64,000 bases of DNA. Origin: JAPOXR01 sp964291445 (GTDB lineage: Bacteria; Pseudomonadota; Alphaproteobacteria; Rhodobacterales; Rhodobacteraceae). Where the stretch lies: positions 1,488,001 to 1,552,000 of the forward strand of contig OZ219862.1 in assembly GCA_964291445.2 (NCBI GenBank), in the 5' to 3' direction. The stretch's first letter is position 1. Each line of letters opens with the position of its first letter. Both the position numbers and the translations under genes were made by a program. The notes below the pieces were generated by a model. The model was given only the letters and a program-made list of their open reading frames with translations. It made no database searches and had not been told where the DNA came from. Shown here piece by piece: positions 50,488-59,980 of the stretch.

Positions 50488-51999
50488 TCAACGCCGAATA
50501 GCGAAGTTCCGCCAGGCAAGGAGACCGGTCAACAACACCGACAGGATCAGCAGCGGGAGATGACCAAGCCTTGCGAACCAGGTCGATGCCCGCGGCGGCG
50601 GCAGTCTGACATCGAGTATGCCCTGTTGCCCCAACTCGATGCTGCCGATGGTATTGCCGTGACTGTCGATCGCCGCGGTGATGCCGGTATTGGCCGCTCT
50701 GAGTACCGGCACCCCGAGTTCGATCGCCCGCATCCGAACCTGTTCGAGATGTTGCTGCGGGCCGGACAGCGAGCCGAACCAGGCATCATTGGTGACCTGG
50801 ATCATGACATCCGGACGTTCCTCGCGCCGCAGCGCACTCCAGAAGATGGCCTCGTAGCAAATGATGGCCAGGGCCCGCCCAAGCGGCGGAACCGTGAGGA
50901 TTGCGCTACCCTGGCCGGCACTGAATGCCCCGGTCTCATCGGTGGCAAGGCCGGAGAATCCCTGCCTGGCAAGGAAATCGCCGAACGGAATATACTCGCC
51001 GAACGGCACCAGTTTGCGCTTGTCATACGCCCCCTCCAGCACCCCTCCAGACCCGATCACCGCCATCGAGTTGAAGATCCGGCCACCGACATATCGCCTG
51101 ATCCCGATCACCGCCATCCCGCCGGCAGCGGCCGAGATTTCAGCCAGCCGGTCATCCTCCCCGGACAACAGGAATGTTGCCGCTGTTTCCGGCCAGACCA
51201 CCACCGCCGGGCTCTCGACAGCATCCTGTCCGCTAAGGTCAAGCAGGCGCTGGTAGTGCTCCTCGGTGTGATCGGGATCCCATTTGAGATCCTGGTCGAC
51301 ATCCGGCTGAACCAGCCTCACTACAGGGGCCAATGGATCCACCAATGGCGCCGATTGCTGCCGGATGAGGCCGAAGACCCACAGACTGGTGAAGCAGGCG
51401 ATCACCACGATTATGCCCACCGGCAACAGGCGATCCCTGACCAGAGCGGCGGCAGCCAACACCGTCAGAAATGACAGACCCAATGGCCCGATCAGGGCGG
51501 CCAGCTGGGCAACCGGCGTCGCCGACCAGGCATATCCGGGCAGCCCCCAGGGAAACCCGGTGAACACCACCTCTCGCAGGGCTTCGGCCGCCACCGTTGT
51601 TACCGCAAGCGCAACCGCCCGTGAGATCGGGCCGCTACCGAGCGCCCAGGCGACGGCAAAACCGGCCGACCAGAACAGCGCCAACCCGCCCGCAAGCGCC
51701 GCCACCGCCAGCGGCGCCATCCAGCCATGCCGCTCGGGAAAGACCAGGAATGGCTCGACAACCCAGATCATGACGACGGCAAAATGACTGGCAGCAAAGA
51801 ACCACCCGAACCGGGCAGCCGCCCGCCAGGATCGCGCATGCGCCAGCATGCGGGCGGCGATGGCGAAGCCGATGATGACCGCTGGTGGTGCCGCCAGCGG
51901 CGGATGGCCCATGCCCGCCACCGCGCCAGCCAGCACGAGAATGGCCGGCGCTGCCCACTTCCGGCGGCTGGCCAGTTCCAGTAACTTCCCTGCCTGCAA
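50488..51999 (-). CDS. lnt: Apolipoprotein N-acyltransferase
   Basis: A 503-residue inner-membrane enzyme that adds the third acyl chain to lipoproteins. About seven hydrophobic segments occupy residues 15-215. The nitrilase-type periplasmic domain contains the catalytic triad E271 (VVWPETA), K327 (YDKRKLVPFGEY) and C381 (IICYEAIFW). The start is TTG at 51999, four bases after the corC stop; no ATG fits. Downstream is metK. Confidence 0.93.
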   Translation of the reverse strand: MQAGKLLELASRRKWAAPAILVLAGAVAGMGHPPLAAPPAVIIGFAIAARMLAHARSWRAAARFGWFFAASHFAVVMIWVVEPFLVFPERHGWMAPLAVAALAGGLALFWSAGFAVAWALGSGPISRAVALAVTTVAAEALREVVFTGFPWGLPGYAWSATPVAQLAALIGPLGLSFLTVLAAAALVRDRLLPVGIIVVIACFTSLWVFGLIRQQSAPLVDPLAPVVRLVQPDVDQDLKWDPDHTEEHYQRLLDLSGQDAVESPAVVVWPETAATFLLSGEDDRLAEISAAAGGMAVIGIRRYVGGRIFNSMAVIGSGGVLEGAYDKRKLVPFGEYIPFGDFLARQGFSGLATDETGAFSAGQGSAILTVPPLGRALAIICYEAIFWSALRREERPDVMIQVTNDAWFGSLSGPQQHLEQVRMRAIELGVPVLRAANTGITAAIDSHGNTIGSIELGQQGILDVRLPPPRASTWFARLGHLPLLILSVLLTGLLAWRNFAIRR

Positions 52000-52003
52000 T
52001 GGA

Positions 52004-52912
52004 TCAGGCTTCCGTCGCAGTACTCCCGCGGATGCGGATTTCCTTGATGCGCCGAGAATCGGCAGAGACAATTTCGAATTCCAGTCCGGAGAATTCGTCG
52101 CTGATGACTTCGCCGGCAACCGGCACGCGTCCGGCCAGTAGCGAAACCAGCCCGCCCAGCGTGTCAATCTCCTCGTCCATGTCGGGCCGAACGATGTTCC
52201 GTACGAATTTCTCGGCAAGATCCTCGAGCGGGCACCGCGCCTGGCAGACATAGACTCCATCGGCCTCCTCGCGGAGCTGCCACTCGACCTCCTCGTCATC
52301 ATGTTCGTCGGCAATCTCGCCGAAGATGACCTCGATGAGGTCTTCAAGCGTGACCAGGCCATCGACACCGCCATATTCATCGATCACCAGCGCCATGTGA
52401 ATCCGCATGGCGCGCATCATGGCCAGCAAATCGGCAGCCTGCATCGATCCGGCGACGTAGAGCAGGTTGTGCAGCGTGTTGCCTCGCAGGCTGAATTCGT
52501 CGCCGGTGCCGTTGAATCCGTGTTCCAGTGCCAAGTCCTTCAGGTGGACAAACCCCTTCGGGTCATCAAGCGATCCCTCGAAGACCGGCAACCGGGTACG
52601 TCCGCTCTCCCGGAACACGTTCACCAACTCATCAAGGTCGGTATCAAGCGACACGGCGACGATTTCGGCTCTCGGGACCGCGAAATCCCTGAGCGGCGGA
52701 TTGCGGGAGTCAAACGGGTTGTCGGCCGGGAACTCGCCGTTCCCGTTGGTCCGTGCATCAGGTGATCCCCGGTCCTCGCTGCGACCGGTTCCCAGGAACC
52801 CGCGCAACCTGCCCAGCAGGCCCGGATTCGCTCCCGGGGTCCGTTCATGTCCGGTTTCGGTTATCGACGCGCCACGCGTTGCACCAGGAGACCCGTCAGA
52901 TGAATCGTCCAT
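52004..52912 (-). CDS. corC: CorC/HlyC-family CBS-domain protein
   Basis: A 302-residue cytosolic protein with two CBS domains (about 80-205: VPRAEIVAVSLDTDLDELV, IDEYGGVDGLVTLEDLIEVIFGEI) and a C-terminal CorC_HlyC transporter-associated domain (about 225-300: EEIDTLGGLVSLLAGRVP). The acidic, low-complexity first 50 residues are unusual in length. CorC is linked to magnesium or cobalt efflux, though the role next to ybeY and lnt is not settled. Confidence 0.9.
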   Translation of the reverse strand: MDDSSDGSPGATRGASITETGHERTPGANPGLLGRLRGFLGTGRSEDRGSPDARTNGNGEFPADNPFDSRNPPLRDFAVPRAEIVAVSLDTDLDELVNVFRESGRTRLPVFEGSLDDPKGFVHLKDLALEHGFNGTGDEFSLRGNTLHNLLYVAGSMQAADLLAMMRAMRIHMALVIDEYGGVDGLVTLEDLIEVIFGEIADEHDDEEVEWQLREEADGVYVCQARCPLEDLAEKFVRNIVRPDMDEEIDTLGGLVSLLAGRVPVAGEVISDEFSGLEFEIVSADSRRIKEIRIRGSTATEA

Positions 52913-52961
52913 TACCCTTTTCCGACCCGGAATTTTCCCGAAATGTAGTGTGCGCCGGTCA

Positions 52962-53456
52962 TCAAGTCCAGTATGGATTTGCGATACCCAGCCTGGCGAG
53001 GATTTTCACCTCCAGGCCTTCCATGATTGCGGCCTCTTCGTCATCATCATGCCGGCAGCCGAGCAGGTGCAGGCAGCCATGAACCACCAGGTGTGAGACG
53101 TGGTGTGCAAACCGGCAGCCAGCCAATTCCGCCTCCCGGCTGCAGGTCTCCCAGGCAAGGGCAATATCGCCGAGGGCGGTCGGCCCGGCCGCGGCGTCAC
53201 GCGGCTCGTCCCCGGACGGCCAGGCCAGCACGTTGGTCGGCCGGAACACCGAGCGGAACCTGCCATTGAGCTCCTCCATGCGCCGGTCATCGCATCCGAG
53301 CAGGCCAATCTCGTATTCGCCGGCGGCGATGCCGAAGCAGGTCAGCGTCGTGAAACAGGCGAGTTGTCCGAGTTCCGGCAGATCGAGGCGGTGCCACCGC
53401 TCGTCTTCCACCACCGCGTCCACGCAGACATCGATTCCGTTACCGGTCCTGGCCAT
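52962..53456 (-). CDS. ybeY: Endoribonuclease YbeY
   Basis: A 164-residue zinc endoribonuclease for 16S rRNA maturation. The zinc signature H-x3-H-x5-H is HLVVHGCLHLLGCRH, with cysteine in place of the usual tyrosine-aspartate before the last histidine. RSVFRPTNVLAWPS is the substrate loop. The ATG at 53456 overlaps the phoH stop by 17 bases; an ATG at 53498 is also open. Confidence 0.92.
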   Translation of the reverse strand: MARTGNGIDVCVDAVVEDERWHRLDLPELGQLACFTTLTCFGIAAGEYEIGLLGCDDRRMEELNGRFRSVFRPTNVLAWPSGDEPRDAAAGPTALGDIALAWETCSREAELAGCRFAHHVSHLVVHGCLHLLGCRHDDDEEAAIMEGLEVKILARLGIANPYWT

Positions 53457-54432
53457 ATGCCTCGATAATCCGGGCAACAAGGCTGTCGCGAATGACATCC
53501 CTGGTGGACAGTTCGGTAAATCCTACCCCGTCCACATTGCCGAGGATCCGCCTGGCTTCCACCAACCCGGATTCAACGCCCCGCGGCAGGTCGATCTGGG
53601 TGATGTCGCCATTGATGGCCATCCTCGAATTGACCCCGAGCCTGGTGAGGAACATCCGCATCTGCATGCTCGTGGTGTTCTGCGCCTCGTCCAGCACCAC
53701 GAAGGCGGATGACAAGGTCCTGCCGCGCATGAATGCCAACGGGGCGATCTCGATCTTCCGGTCCTCGATCAGCCGCGCAAGCTGCTTGCCATTCATGAAC
53801 CCGTACAGGGCATCGTAGAGCGGCTGCATGTACGGATCGACTTTCTCCTTCATGTCGCCCGGCAGGAAGCCGAGCCTCTCCCCGGCCTCGACGGCAGGGC
53901 GCGACAGCACGATCCGGTTGACCTGGTTGTCGAGCAGCATGGCCACTGCCACTGCCACTGCCAGGTAGGTTTTGCCGGTCCCGGCAGGGCCGATGCCGAA
54001 CACCATCGAGCGTTCGACCAGTTCGCTGACATATTGCTCCTGCATCGGGGTTCTCGTCTCGACCAGTCGCCGCTGCGTCCTGATCTGGAACCCCGAAGGC
54101 CCCCGTGAGATCCTCTCCCGGCTGTTGCCCGCATCCCGCGCCGGATGCGGGTCGAACCGGATGGCGGCATCAACATCCTCGGGCTCGATCTGCCGGTCAT
54201 GTTCAAGCAGTTCATACAGCGAGTGAAGCACCTTCTCGCCAGCTCCCCGCTGCCTTTGGGGGCCCAGCAGGATCAGCCGGTTGCCGCGACGGACGATCTG
54301 CAGGCCAAGTGCCTTTTCGATGCGGTTGAGATTGTGGTCATGGGCACCGCACAGCTCGATGAGCCGTCGATTGTCGGCGAAGACAATCCGTGTTTCGTCA
54401 GGTGCCGATGACCCAGATGCTGCCAATACCAA
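53440..54432 (-). CDS. phoH: PhoH-family ATPase (YbeZ)
   Basis: A 330-residue PhoH/YbeZ protein: an N-terminal KH-like part (RRLIELCGAHDHNLNRIEK) then an ATPase with Walker A GPAGTGKTYLAV and Walker B VVLDEAQNTTSMQM. RTLSSAFVV is typical. It starts with TTG at 54432. Partner of YbeY in rRNA quality control in other bacteria, and gene order supports this. Confidence 0.93.
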   Translation of the reverse strand: MVLAASGSSAPDETRIVFADNRRLIELCGAHDHNLNRIEKALGLQIVRRGNRLILLGPQRQRGAGEKVLHSLYELLEHDRQIEPEDVDAAIRFDPHPARDAGNSRERISRGPSGFQIRTQRRLVETRTPMQEQYVSELVERSMVFGIGPAGTGKTYLAVAVAVAMLLDNQVNRIVLSRPAVEAGERLGFLPGDMKEKVDPYMQPLYDALYGFMNGKQLARLIEDRKIEIAPLAFMRGRTLSSAFVVLDEAQNTTSMQMRMFLTRLGVNSRMAINGDITQIDLPRGVESGLVEARRILGNVDGVGFTELSTRDVIRDSLVARIIEAYGQDR

Positions 54433-54551
54433 CTCCGTCAGACCATCTCAGCCATGTTCGACGTACAGTTGCGACAAATGCACAGCCTCCCTCCGGGACC
54501 GGAATCCATACCCCATCCTCGTGAACATGTCGAGATCGTCGCCGGGACGAG

Positions 54552-54633
54552 CAGCCGCCTCAACCCGCCGCCGCTTCGCCGGTGATCGGCGCCGGGGCGT
54601 GACAGCCAGCTCAACCCGCCGCCACTTCGCCGG
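54552..54633 (-). repeat. 51-bp-period duplication of the miaB 3-prime end
   Basis: CAGCC.CTCAACCCGCCGCC followed by .CTTCGCCGG occurs at 54552-54582 and at 54603-54633 with two or three substitutions. The second copy spans the miaB stop codon, so the gene end was duplicated into the gap before phoH. Confidence 0.85.
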
Positions 54634-55933
54634 AGAGGGAATTCGACTCCGACCGGACGACCCGCACGGTGCCGATCCTGCCGAGCAGGTTGTCATCGCA
54701 GCTGGCATGCACCGCGTGCAAATATTCGGATTTGCCGGCCAATTGCCCGGGCTTCCTGCCGCGACGCTCGAACAGCACCGGCAGAACCCTGCCTACCATG
54801 GCACGCTGGACCTCCCGTTGCTGCCTCTTGAGCAGATCCTGCAACCTCTGCAATCGGTCGGCGGCAACCTCCGGATCAATCTGCGGGCGTTCGCTGGCCG
54901 GTGTCCCCGGCCTTGCCGAATAGCGGAACGAATAGGACTGGCCGAACCCGACCTCGCGGACCAGCGACATGGTCTCCTCGAAATCACTGTCGGTTTCTTC
55001 CGGGAATCCGACGATGAAATCACTGGAAATCAGGATGTCCGGCCTGGCCGACCTGATCTTGCCAACGACCTCCATATACTCGCCGGCGGTGTACTTTCGG
55101 TTCATCTTCCCGAGAATCCGGTCAGACCCCGACTGCACGGGAAGATGCAGATAGGGCATCAGCTTCCTGCAGCTCCCATGTGCCTCGATGAGGTCATCGG
55201 TCATGTCGCGCGGGTGGGACGTGGTGAACCGTATCCGCTCCAGCCCGTCCAGCTCCGACAGGGCCTCAACCAGCCTGGCCAGCGTCCATTCCCGGCCATC
55301 CAGACCTTCGCCATGATAGGCATTCACGTTCTGGCCAAGCAGGGTGATCTCGACAACACCGCCCTCGACCAGCCGTGCCGCCTCCGTCAAGATCCGGCCG
55401 ACCGGCCGGCTGAACTCCGCTCCCCTGGTATAGGGAACCACGCAGAAGGTGCAGAACTTGTCACACCCCTCCTGGACGGTCAGGAACGCCGATGGGCTGG
55501 ACCGCCTGACCGGCGAGGAGGGCAGGCGATCGAACTTGCTTTCCCGGGGAAACTCGGTGTCAACCTGGCTTCCGTCCCGCATCGATCGGGCGACCAGGAA
55601 GGGAAGCCGGTGATAGGCTTGCGGGCCGACCACGACATCCACCATCGGTTGCCGCCGGACGATTTCTTCGCCCTCGGCCTGGGCAACGCATCCGGCGACC
55701 ACGATCCGCAAATCGGGATTGGCCGACTTCAGGGCCTTGTACCTGCCGAGTTCCGAGTAGATCTTCTCGGTGGCCCGCTCCCGGATGTGGCAGGTATTGA
55801 GAATGATCAGATCGGCGTCACCGGCCTTGCCCGTTTCCGCATAGCCGGAACCTACGAGTGCATCCGACATTCTTTCGCTGTCATAGACATTCATCTGACA
55901 GCCATATGTCTTGATATGGACCCTCTTTGCCAT
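54611..55933 (-). CDS. miaB: tRNA-2-methylthio-N6-dimethylallyladenosine synthase
   Basis: A 440-residue radical-SAM methylthiotransferase. The auxiliary cluster ligands are C12 (YGCQMN), C48 (LNTCHIRE) and C82 (AGCVAQ); the radical-SAM cluster is C157, C161, C164 (GCDKFCTFC). A TRAM domain ends the protein (VGRVLPVLFERRGRKPGQLAGK). ATG 55933 begins MAKRVHIKTYG. It heads the miaB-phoH-ybeY-corC-lnt-metK-trmB block. Confidence 0.95.
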   Translation of the reverse strand: MAKRVHIKTYGCQMNVYDSERMSDALVGSGYAETGKAGDADLIILNTCHIRERATEKIYSELGRYKALKSANPDLRIVVAGCVAQAEGEEIVRRQPMVDVVVGPQAYHRLPFLVARSMRDGSQVDTEFPRESKFDRLPSSPVRRSSPSAFLTVQEGCDKFCTFCVVPYTRGAEFSRPVGRILTEAARLVEGGVVEITLLGQNVNAYHGEGLDGREWTLARLVEALSELDGLERIRFTTSHPRDMTDDLIEAHGSCRKLMPYLHLPVQSGSDRILGKMNRKYTAGEYMEVVGKIRSARPDILISSDFIVGFPEETDSDFEETMSLVREVGFGQSYSFRYSARPGTPASERPQIDPEVAADRLQRLQDLLKRQQREVQRAMVGRVLPVLFERRGRKPGQLAGKSEYLHAVHASCDDNLLGRIGTVRVVRSESNSLSGEVAAG

Positions 55934-56087
55934 GCGCTGGCCGCCCCCGTCATTCATCGGAACACGGTGATTACAAAGAATCCCCATTGCCTTCAATCGG
56001 TTCCACTTGACCGGCAAACCGATTTGGCCGATTGCCGTCTCCGGGCACCGAATTCCATTGCCCGACCCCTGGAATACCGGAACAGCC

Positions 56088-57521
56088 ATGACCGACCATT
56101 CCCGGGCAGATCGCGTTCGCTGGTCGGAACTGCTCAATCGCCGATATGGATCCGCCTTGGTGCTGATCTGCCTCGGCGTGTGGCTGCATGCGGCCGACAG
56201 CCTCCTCGTCGCCACCATGCTGCCATCGATCCTGTTCGACATCGGCGGCGGCCAACTGGTCGCCTGGAATGTCACGCTCTACGAAGTCGGATCCATTGTT
56301 GCCGGCGCTGCATGCGGGCTTCTTTCGCTGAAGATTGGAATTCCCCGACCGATGATCGCCGCCGCCAGCCTGTTCGCCTGCGGCTGCTTCATCAGCGCCG
56401 CCGCCCCTGCCATGCCGGTCATGCTGATTGGGCGAGCCCTGCAGGGGCTCGGCGGTGGCGGCCTTGCCGCCATGTCCTTCATCGCCGCCGCGGTGCTGTT
56501 TCCGAGCCGGCTGGTGGTCCGGGCCATGGCCATGATCGCCGCCCTCTGGGGCGTATCGTCATTCCTCGGCCCCTTGTTCGGAGCGCTGTTCGTCACCCAT
56601 GGCAGCTGGCGTCTCGGCTTTGTCTTCTTCGGAATCAAGGCCTGCCTGCTTGCCACCTGGATTGCATTCGGACCGACACATTCGCGCCAGGCCGCCATCG
56701 AGCAATCTGGACCAGGATTCCCGGTGCTGCGGCTGATGCTGTTGACGCTCGCCGTCTTGCTGGTGGCATTCTCCGGGTTGGCGGTGGACCGGGTCAGGAC
56801 GCCGCTTCTGCTTGGCGCCGGCATTGCCGTGCTTGCCGGGTTCCTTGCCATCGACGGCCGTCGCCAGGACGACCGGCTGCTGCCGCAGCGGGTATTCGAC
56901 ATTCGCCGGCCAGGAAACATCGTGTTGGTCCTGATCCTGCTGCTGCACCTGGCCACGACCGGCCTGATCACCTACGGCCCGTTCCTGCTGCTGACGATTC
57001 ACGGCACCCCGGTACTGGTTGCCGGCTACGCCCTCGCCTGCATATCGATCGGCTGGACGGTGTCGGCCGTTGCCGTTTCGGGAGCCAGGCCAGCCCATGA
57101 CATGATCTATATCGCTGCCGGCGTCACCCTCGTGGCCATCAGCGTGCCCGGCATGCTGTTCAGCGTCATCTACGGTCCGGTCTGGCTCGTCTTCGTCTTT
57201 GCCGCCATGGAAGGCCTTGGGCAGGGAGGATCCAGGTCCTTCCTGGTCCGCAGGGCGGTCCAGCTTGCCGGCGACAATGATCGTGAACGAATATCCGGGG
57301 CCATTCCGACCATCGCCAGGCTCGGCTACGCGCTCGGGGCGGCGACAAGCGGCATCCTGGCCAACGCCGCCGGCTTTGCCGACAACATCGATGCCGACCA
57401 GGCCAGGCGCGTCGCCAGCTTCGTCTTCCTCGGCACCCTGCCCTTCGCAGCCTGCGCCCTCATCGCCCTTATGGCCCTGCTGCTCATCAAGCCCACCGAC
57501 GAACCACCCGACACTCGGTAG
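56088..57521 (+). CDS. Major facilitator superfamily transporter
   Basis: A 477-residue membrane protein with about 14 hydrophobic segments in a DHA2-like arrangement. VWLHAADSLLVATMLPSIL, GRALQGLGGGGLAAMS and GPLFGALFVTHGSWRLGF correspond to MFS motifs A and C of drug exporters. It is divergent from miaB. The start MTDHSRADRV at 56088 is preferred because upstream codons are in antisense of the miaB leader. Substrate unknown. Confidence 0.87.
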   Translation: MTDHSRADRVRWSELLNRRYGSALVLICLGVWLHAADSLLVATMLPSILFDIGGGQLVAWNVTLYEVGSIVAGAACGLLSLKIGIPRPMIAAASLFACGCFISAAAPAMPVMLIGRALQGLGGGGLAAMSFIAAAVLFPSRLVVRAMAMIAALWGVSSFLGPLFGALFVTHGSWRLGFVFFGIKACLLATWIAFGPTHSRQAAIEQSGPGFPVLRLMLLTLAVLLVAFSGLAVDRVRTPLLLGAGIAVLAGFLAIDGRRQDDRLLPQRVFDIRRPGNIVLVLILLLHLATTGLITYGPFLLLTIHGTPVLVAGYALACISIGWTVSAVAVSGARPAHDMIYIAAGVTLVAISVPGMLFSVIYGPVWLVFVFAAMEGLGQGGSRSFLVRRAVQLAGDNDRERISGAIPTIARLGYALGAATSGILANAAGFADNIDADQARRVASFVFLGTLPFAACALIALMALLLIKPTDEPPDTR

Positions 57522-58069
57522 AAACGAGAGCGACCAATTCTGTCGGATTAAGCGGGCAACGGATCAGAAATTTCTGTCACCCCCCCCCCGCCTGAAGTCG
57601 GGACCGTCCGGCCCTGGAATTGTCAATGAAACGTCATAGGGTTGACAGACTCCGTCGGAATTGACCGTCAAGGGAGCAAGCCTCCATTCTGAGCCCGTGC
57701 GAGCGAGCTGGCTCCAGGAACCCCAGCCAAAACTCCGGATGAAGACGGCCTGTTGCTGTTCATGGAATGGGAATACATCGAAAAGTCACATCCGGTATCC
57801 GTCAACTCTCGCGCCGGATGCTGAAGGGCCGGAAAAACGTGCTGCGAAATTCGTCCAGCGACAGGACCGGCATATTGTATTCCTGATCCATGGTCGCCTT
57901 GCGTGGCTGAAAATCCTTGTGCGGCAGCGTGATCGTCCGAAACTCCGGGGTTGGCTGCGACTTGACCAAGCACTTGACCAAGTATCTTTCAGGACTATAC
58001 TCTTCCTCTGAGTCGGAAGATTGCTGCGGTGGCGATTTTGCTGAGAACCAAGCCAGGAGCATTCGAGCG
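57522..58069. other. Gene-poor stretch before the second PIN pair
   Basis: About 550 bases including a run of ten C at 57580-57589. On the minus strand 57802-57955 reads as coding-like (ITLPHKDFQPRKATMDQEYN, FFRPFSIRRES) and could be the C-terminus of a small truncated protein; no start is visible. Nothing else was recognised. Confidence 0.4.
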
Positions 58070-58312
58070 ATGACACGGCATGTGAAAATTGGCGAGGCCA
58101 AGACCCATCTTTCAGCACTACTGGTGGAAGTGGAGACAGGGGAGGATCTGGTGATCTGCCGCGGCACAACGCCGGTCGCCCGTGTGACGCGGGTAGTTGA
58201 AAAAGGTGGGGATACCGCTCTGTGTGCAACAATACGGCGGGAGCGGGCGAAGCAGAAGGCGGTGACGACTTCCGATATCCTGTCCTGGCGCCATGAAGGG
58301 CACACACGCTGA
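58070..58312 (+). CDS. Phd/YefM-type antitoxin
   Basis: An 80-residue protein starting MTRHVKIGEAKTHLSALLVEVETGEDLVICRGTTPVARV-like, the Phd/YefM fold with KIGEAKTHLS helix and the ARVTRV strand. An AGCCAGGAGC ribosome site precedes it. Its TGA overlaps the toxin ATG (TGATG), so the two are coupled. Confidence 0.9.
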   Translation: MTRHVKIGEAKTHLSALLVEVETGEDLVICRGTTPVARVTRVVEKGGDTALCATIRRERAKQKAVTTSDILSWRHEGHTR

Positions 58313-58713
58313 TGACGTTTGTGCCCGACGCTTCCGTCGCGGCCGCCTGGGTGTTGCCGGATGAGGAGGCAGCGCTGGCTGATTTGGCACTGGACCGGCT
58401 TGGTGCTGAAACGGCAAGGGTGCCTGACGTGTTCTGGCACGAGTTGCGCAACCTGTTGTTGTCGGCCGAGCGCCGGGGACGGATCGACGAAGGTTACGCC
58501 GATTCCTCAATGGTGCGTCTTCGGCAGCTTCCCATCCACTGTCCGGGCGAGGCGGACGACCTTGAAGTCATGGTGCTTGCGCGCCAGCATCGCTTGACGT
58601 CCTACGACGCCAGTTACCTGGCGCTTGCCATGCGCTACGGTTGCTCACTTGCGAGTTTGGACAGGCGCCTGAACGAGGCAGCGGCAGCCGAGGGCCTGAC
58701 ACCGTTCATCTGA
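58312..58713 (+). CDS. VapC-type PIN-domain toxin
   Basis: A 133-residue PIN ribonuclease with acidic residues in FVPDASVAAAW, FWHELRNLL, TSYDASYLALA and SLDRRL. Forms a toxin-antitoxin pair with the Phd-like gene immediately upstream. Intact. Confidence 0.92.
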   Translation: MTFVPDASVAAAWVLPDEEAALADLALDRLGAETARVPDVFWHELRNLLLSAERRGRIDEGYADSSMVRLRQLPIHCPGEADDLEVMVLARQHRLTSYDASYLALAMRYGCSLASLDRRLNEAAAAEGLTPFI

Positions 58714-58763
58714 AGCCGGAATCCGGCAAGGGCGCAGAAAGCCGCAATGGATAGCGAGCGCCA

Positions 58764-59024
58764 GGTCGCCGAGGCCGCTCGACACAGGATCTGCTCGACA
58801 CGTTGCACAGGCTGGCCAGTTGGAAGGTCTCTGTCATCGCCATGAACGGCATGACCTTCGAACTCGACACGCCGCACGGGCGGATGATGGCCACCATGCT
58901 TGCCGGGATCGTCCGGTTCGAGCGCGACCTGATCAGCGAACGCGTGAAGTCGGGACTGGCTGCAACGAAGGCGCGGGCAAAAGGCCGCCGCCCCCGAAGC
59001 CGAGGGGCAGGGACAAAAGCTTGA
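58764..59024 (+). pseudogene. Serine recombinase (resolvase) fragment
   Basis: The frame reads RGRSTQDLLDTLHRLASW, MNGMTFELDTPHGRMMATML and FERDLISERVKSGLAATKARAKG, the middle of the serine recombinase catalytic domain up to helix E. The N-terminal catalytic serine region and the C-terminal DNA-binding domain are missing. There is no proper start. It is a relic of a transposon or integrative element. Confidence 0.82.
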
Positions 59025-59154
59025 TTGCTTTGGCCAGATGCGTGATCTCCGCCTCCTCCTCCGACTTCAGGCCGAATGCTTGCTTGAATCCCCGTGCGAT
59101 GCAACCCCTGCGAAAATCTCAAACCCGCCCGAATGAGAATTGCTGATCAGCGGT

Positions 59155-59229
59155 CAGGACTTTCCCACGCTACGGCTTTCCTTGCAAATGTCCGGCGATT
59201 GAAGGCATCCGGAGCGTGGGAAAGTCCTG
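59155..59229. mobile_element. 75-bp MITE-like element related to the ISAs1-type element
   Basis: Perfect 17-bp inverted repeats CAGGACTTTCCCACGCT (59155-59171) and its inverse (59213-59229) enclose 41 bases. Positions 59155 to about 59216 match the left end of the ISAs1-type element at 24852-24913 with only two differences. It thus looks like the two ends of that element joined by internal deletion. The flanks show no target duplication. Confidence 0.85.
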
Positions 59230-59365
59230 GCTTGTACTCCCAAATTGGTTGCATGTGTGACCGGCATTTGTACCCGTTCAATGGCCCGCGGGTCAATCCC
59301 CAGACTTGGCGGTTTGGACCGGTGACCCCTTGGGTTCAGGCACTGGTTCGGTGCCGCCCGGGAAG

Positions 59366-59980
59366 TGTCAATGCCGAAGTAAGAATCCCCACCTGTGGCG
59401 TTTGGTGACGAGCCGTCTCAAGCGTCGATAGGTCACTTCTTTCCTGGGCACCCCCTCCTCCCTTTTGGAGGTGGCGGCAGTGTGATCGGTGCGGCGGCCC
59501 GGACATGTTCAGGTATGAGGTCGGCATGGTTGTGCAGCCTACGGCCGACCCCCTCGAATCGGATCACGCCGGCAAGGTGGAGCAGCTGGTCGAGCAACAC
59601 CGTTGCGATGACGAAATCAACGAGGATGTCGCCCCGGTCGACGTCATGATCATCGAGCCCTTCCCGTGCCGCGCATTGACCAGACGGGGTACAGCTTGCC
59701 GCCGCCGGTGACAGACGGGTAGCCGATTTCGTCGACGACTGGCAACGGTGCCAGGACATGGAAGCGGACCCTCCCGATCAGGCGTCATTTCCTCCCGGCC
59801 TCCGGCGGTGCATCGATCGGTTCGGCCAAGGCTGCCCGTGGACGGACTTCCCGGCCTTGACCACAATCACGCCGTCGCCCCCCCGCAATGTGCGAATTGC
59901 CGGTCCCGGGCGGGCCCTGGATATCCAGGACCTCGGCCCTGTCGATGAACTCGAGCTGGGCCAACGCCATCCGCAGGAGA
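59366..59980 (-). pseudogene. Degenerate IS21-family element (IstB remnant)
   Basis: Minus-strand pieces in shifting frames spell an IstB helper ATPase: LEFIDRAEVLDIQGPPGTGNSHIA (Walker A with K changed to N) near 59890-59960, a VVDEIGYPSVTGGGKLYPV and LVNARHGKGSMIMTS segment near 59640-59730, and VLLDQLLHLAGVIRFEG...HADLIPEHVRAAAPIT near 59450-59570. TGTCAATGCCGAAGTAAGA at 59366 resembles an IS21 terminal repeat. IstA is absent. Confidence 0.7.

Noticed and set aside
54281..57100. 939-codon plus-strand open frame across the miaB and MFS genes
   Set aside because: Antisense or out of frame to phoH, miaB and the MFS gene; no domain recognised.
57580..57589. Run of ten C as a phase-variation tract
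   Set aside because: It lies between genes with no start or promoter nearby, so no switching effect can be argued.
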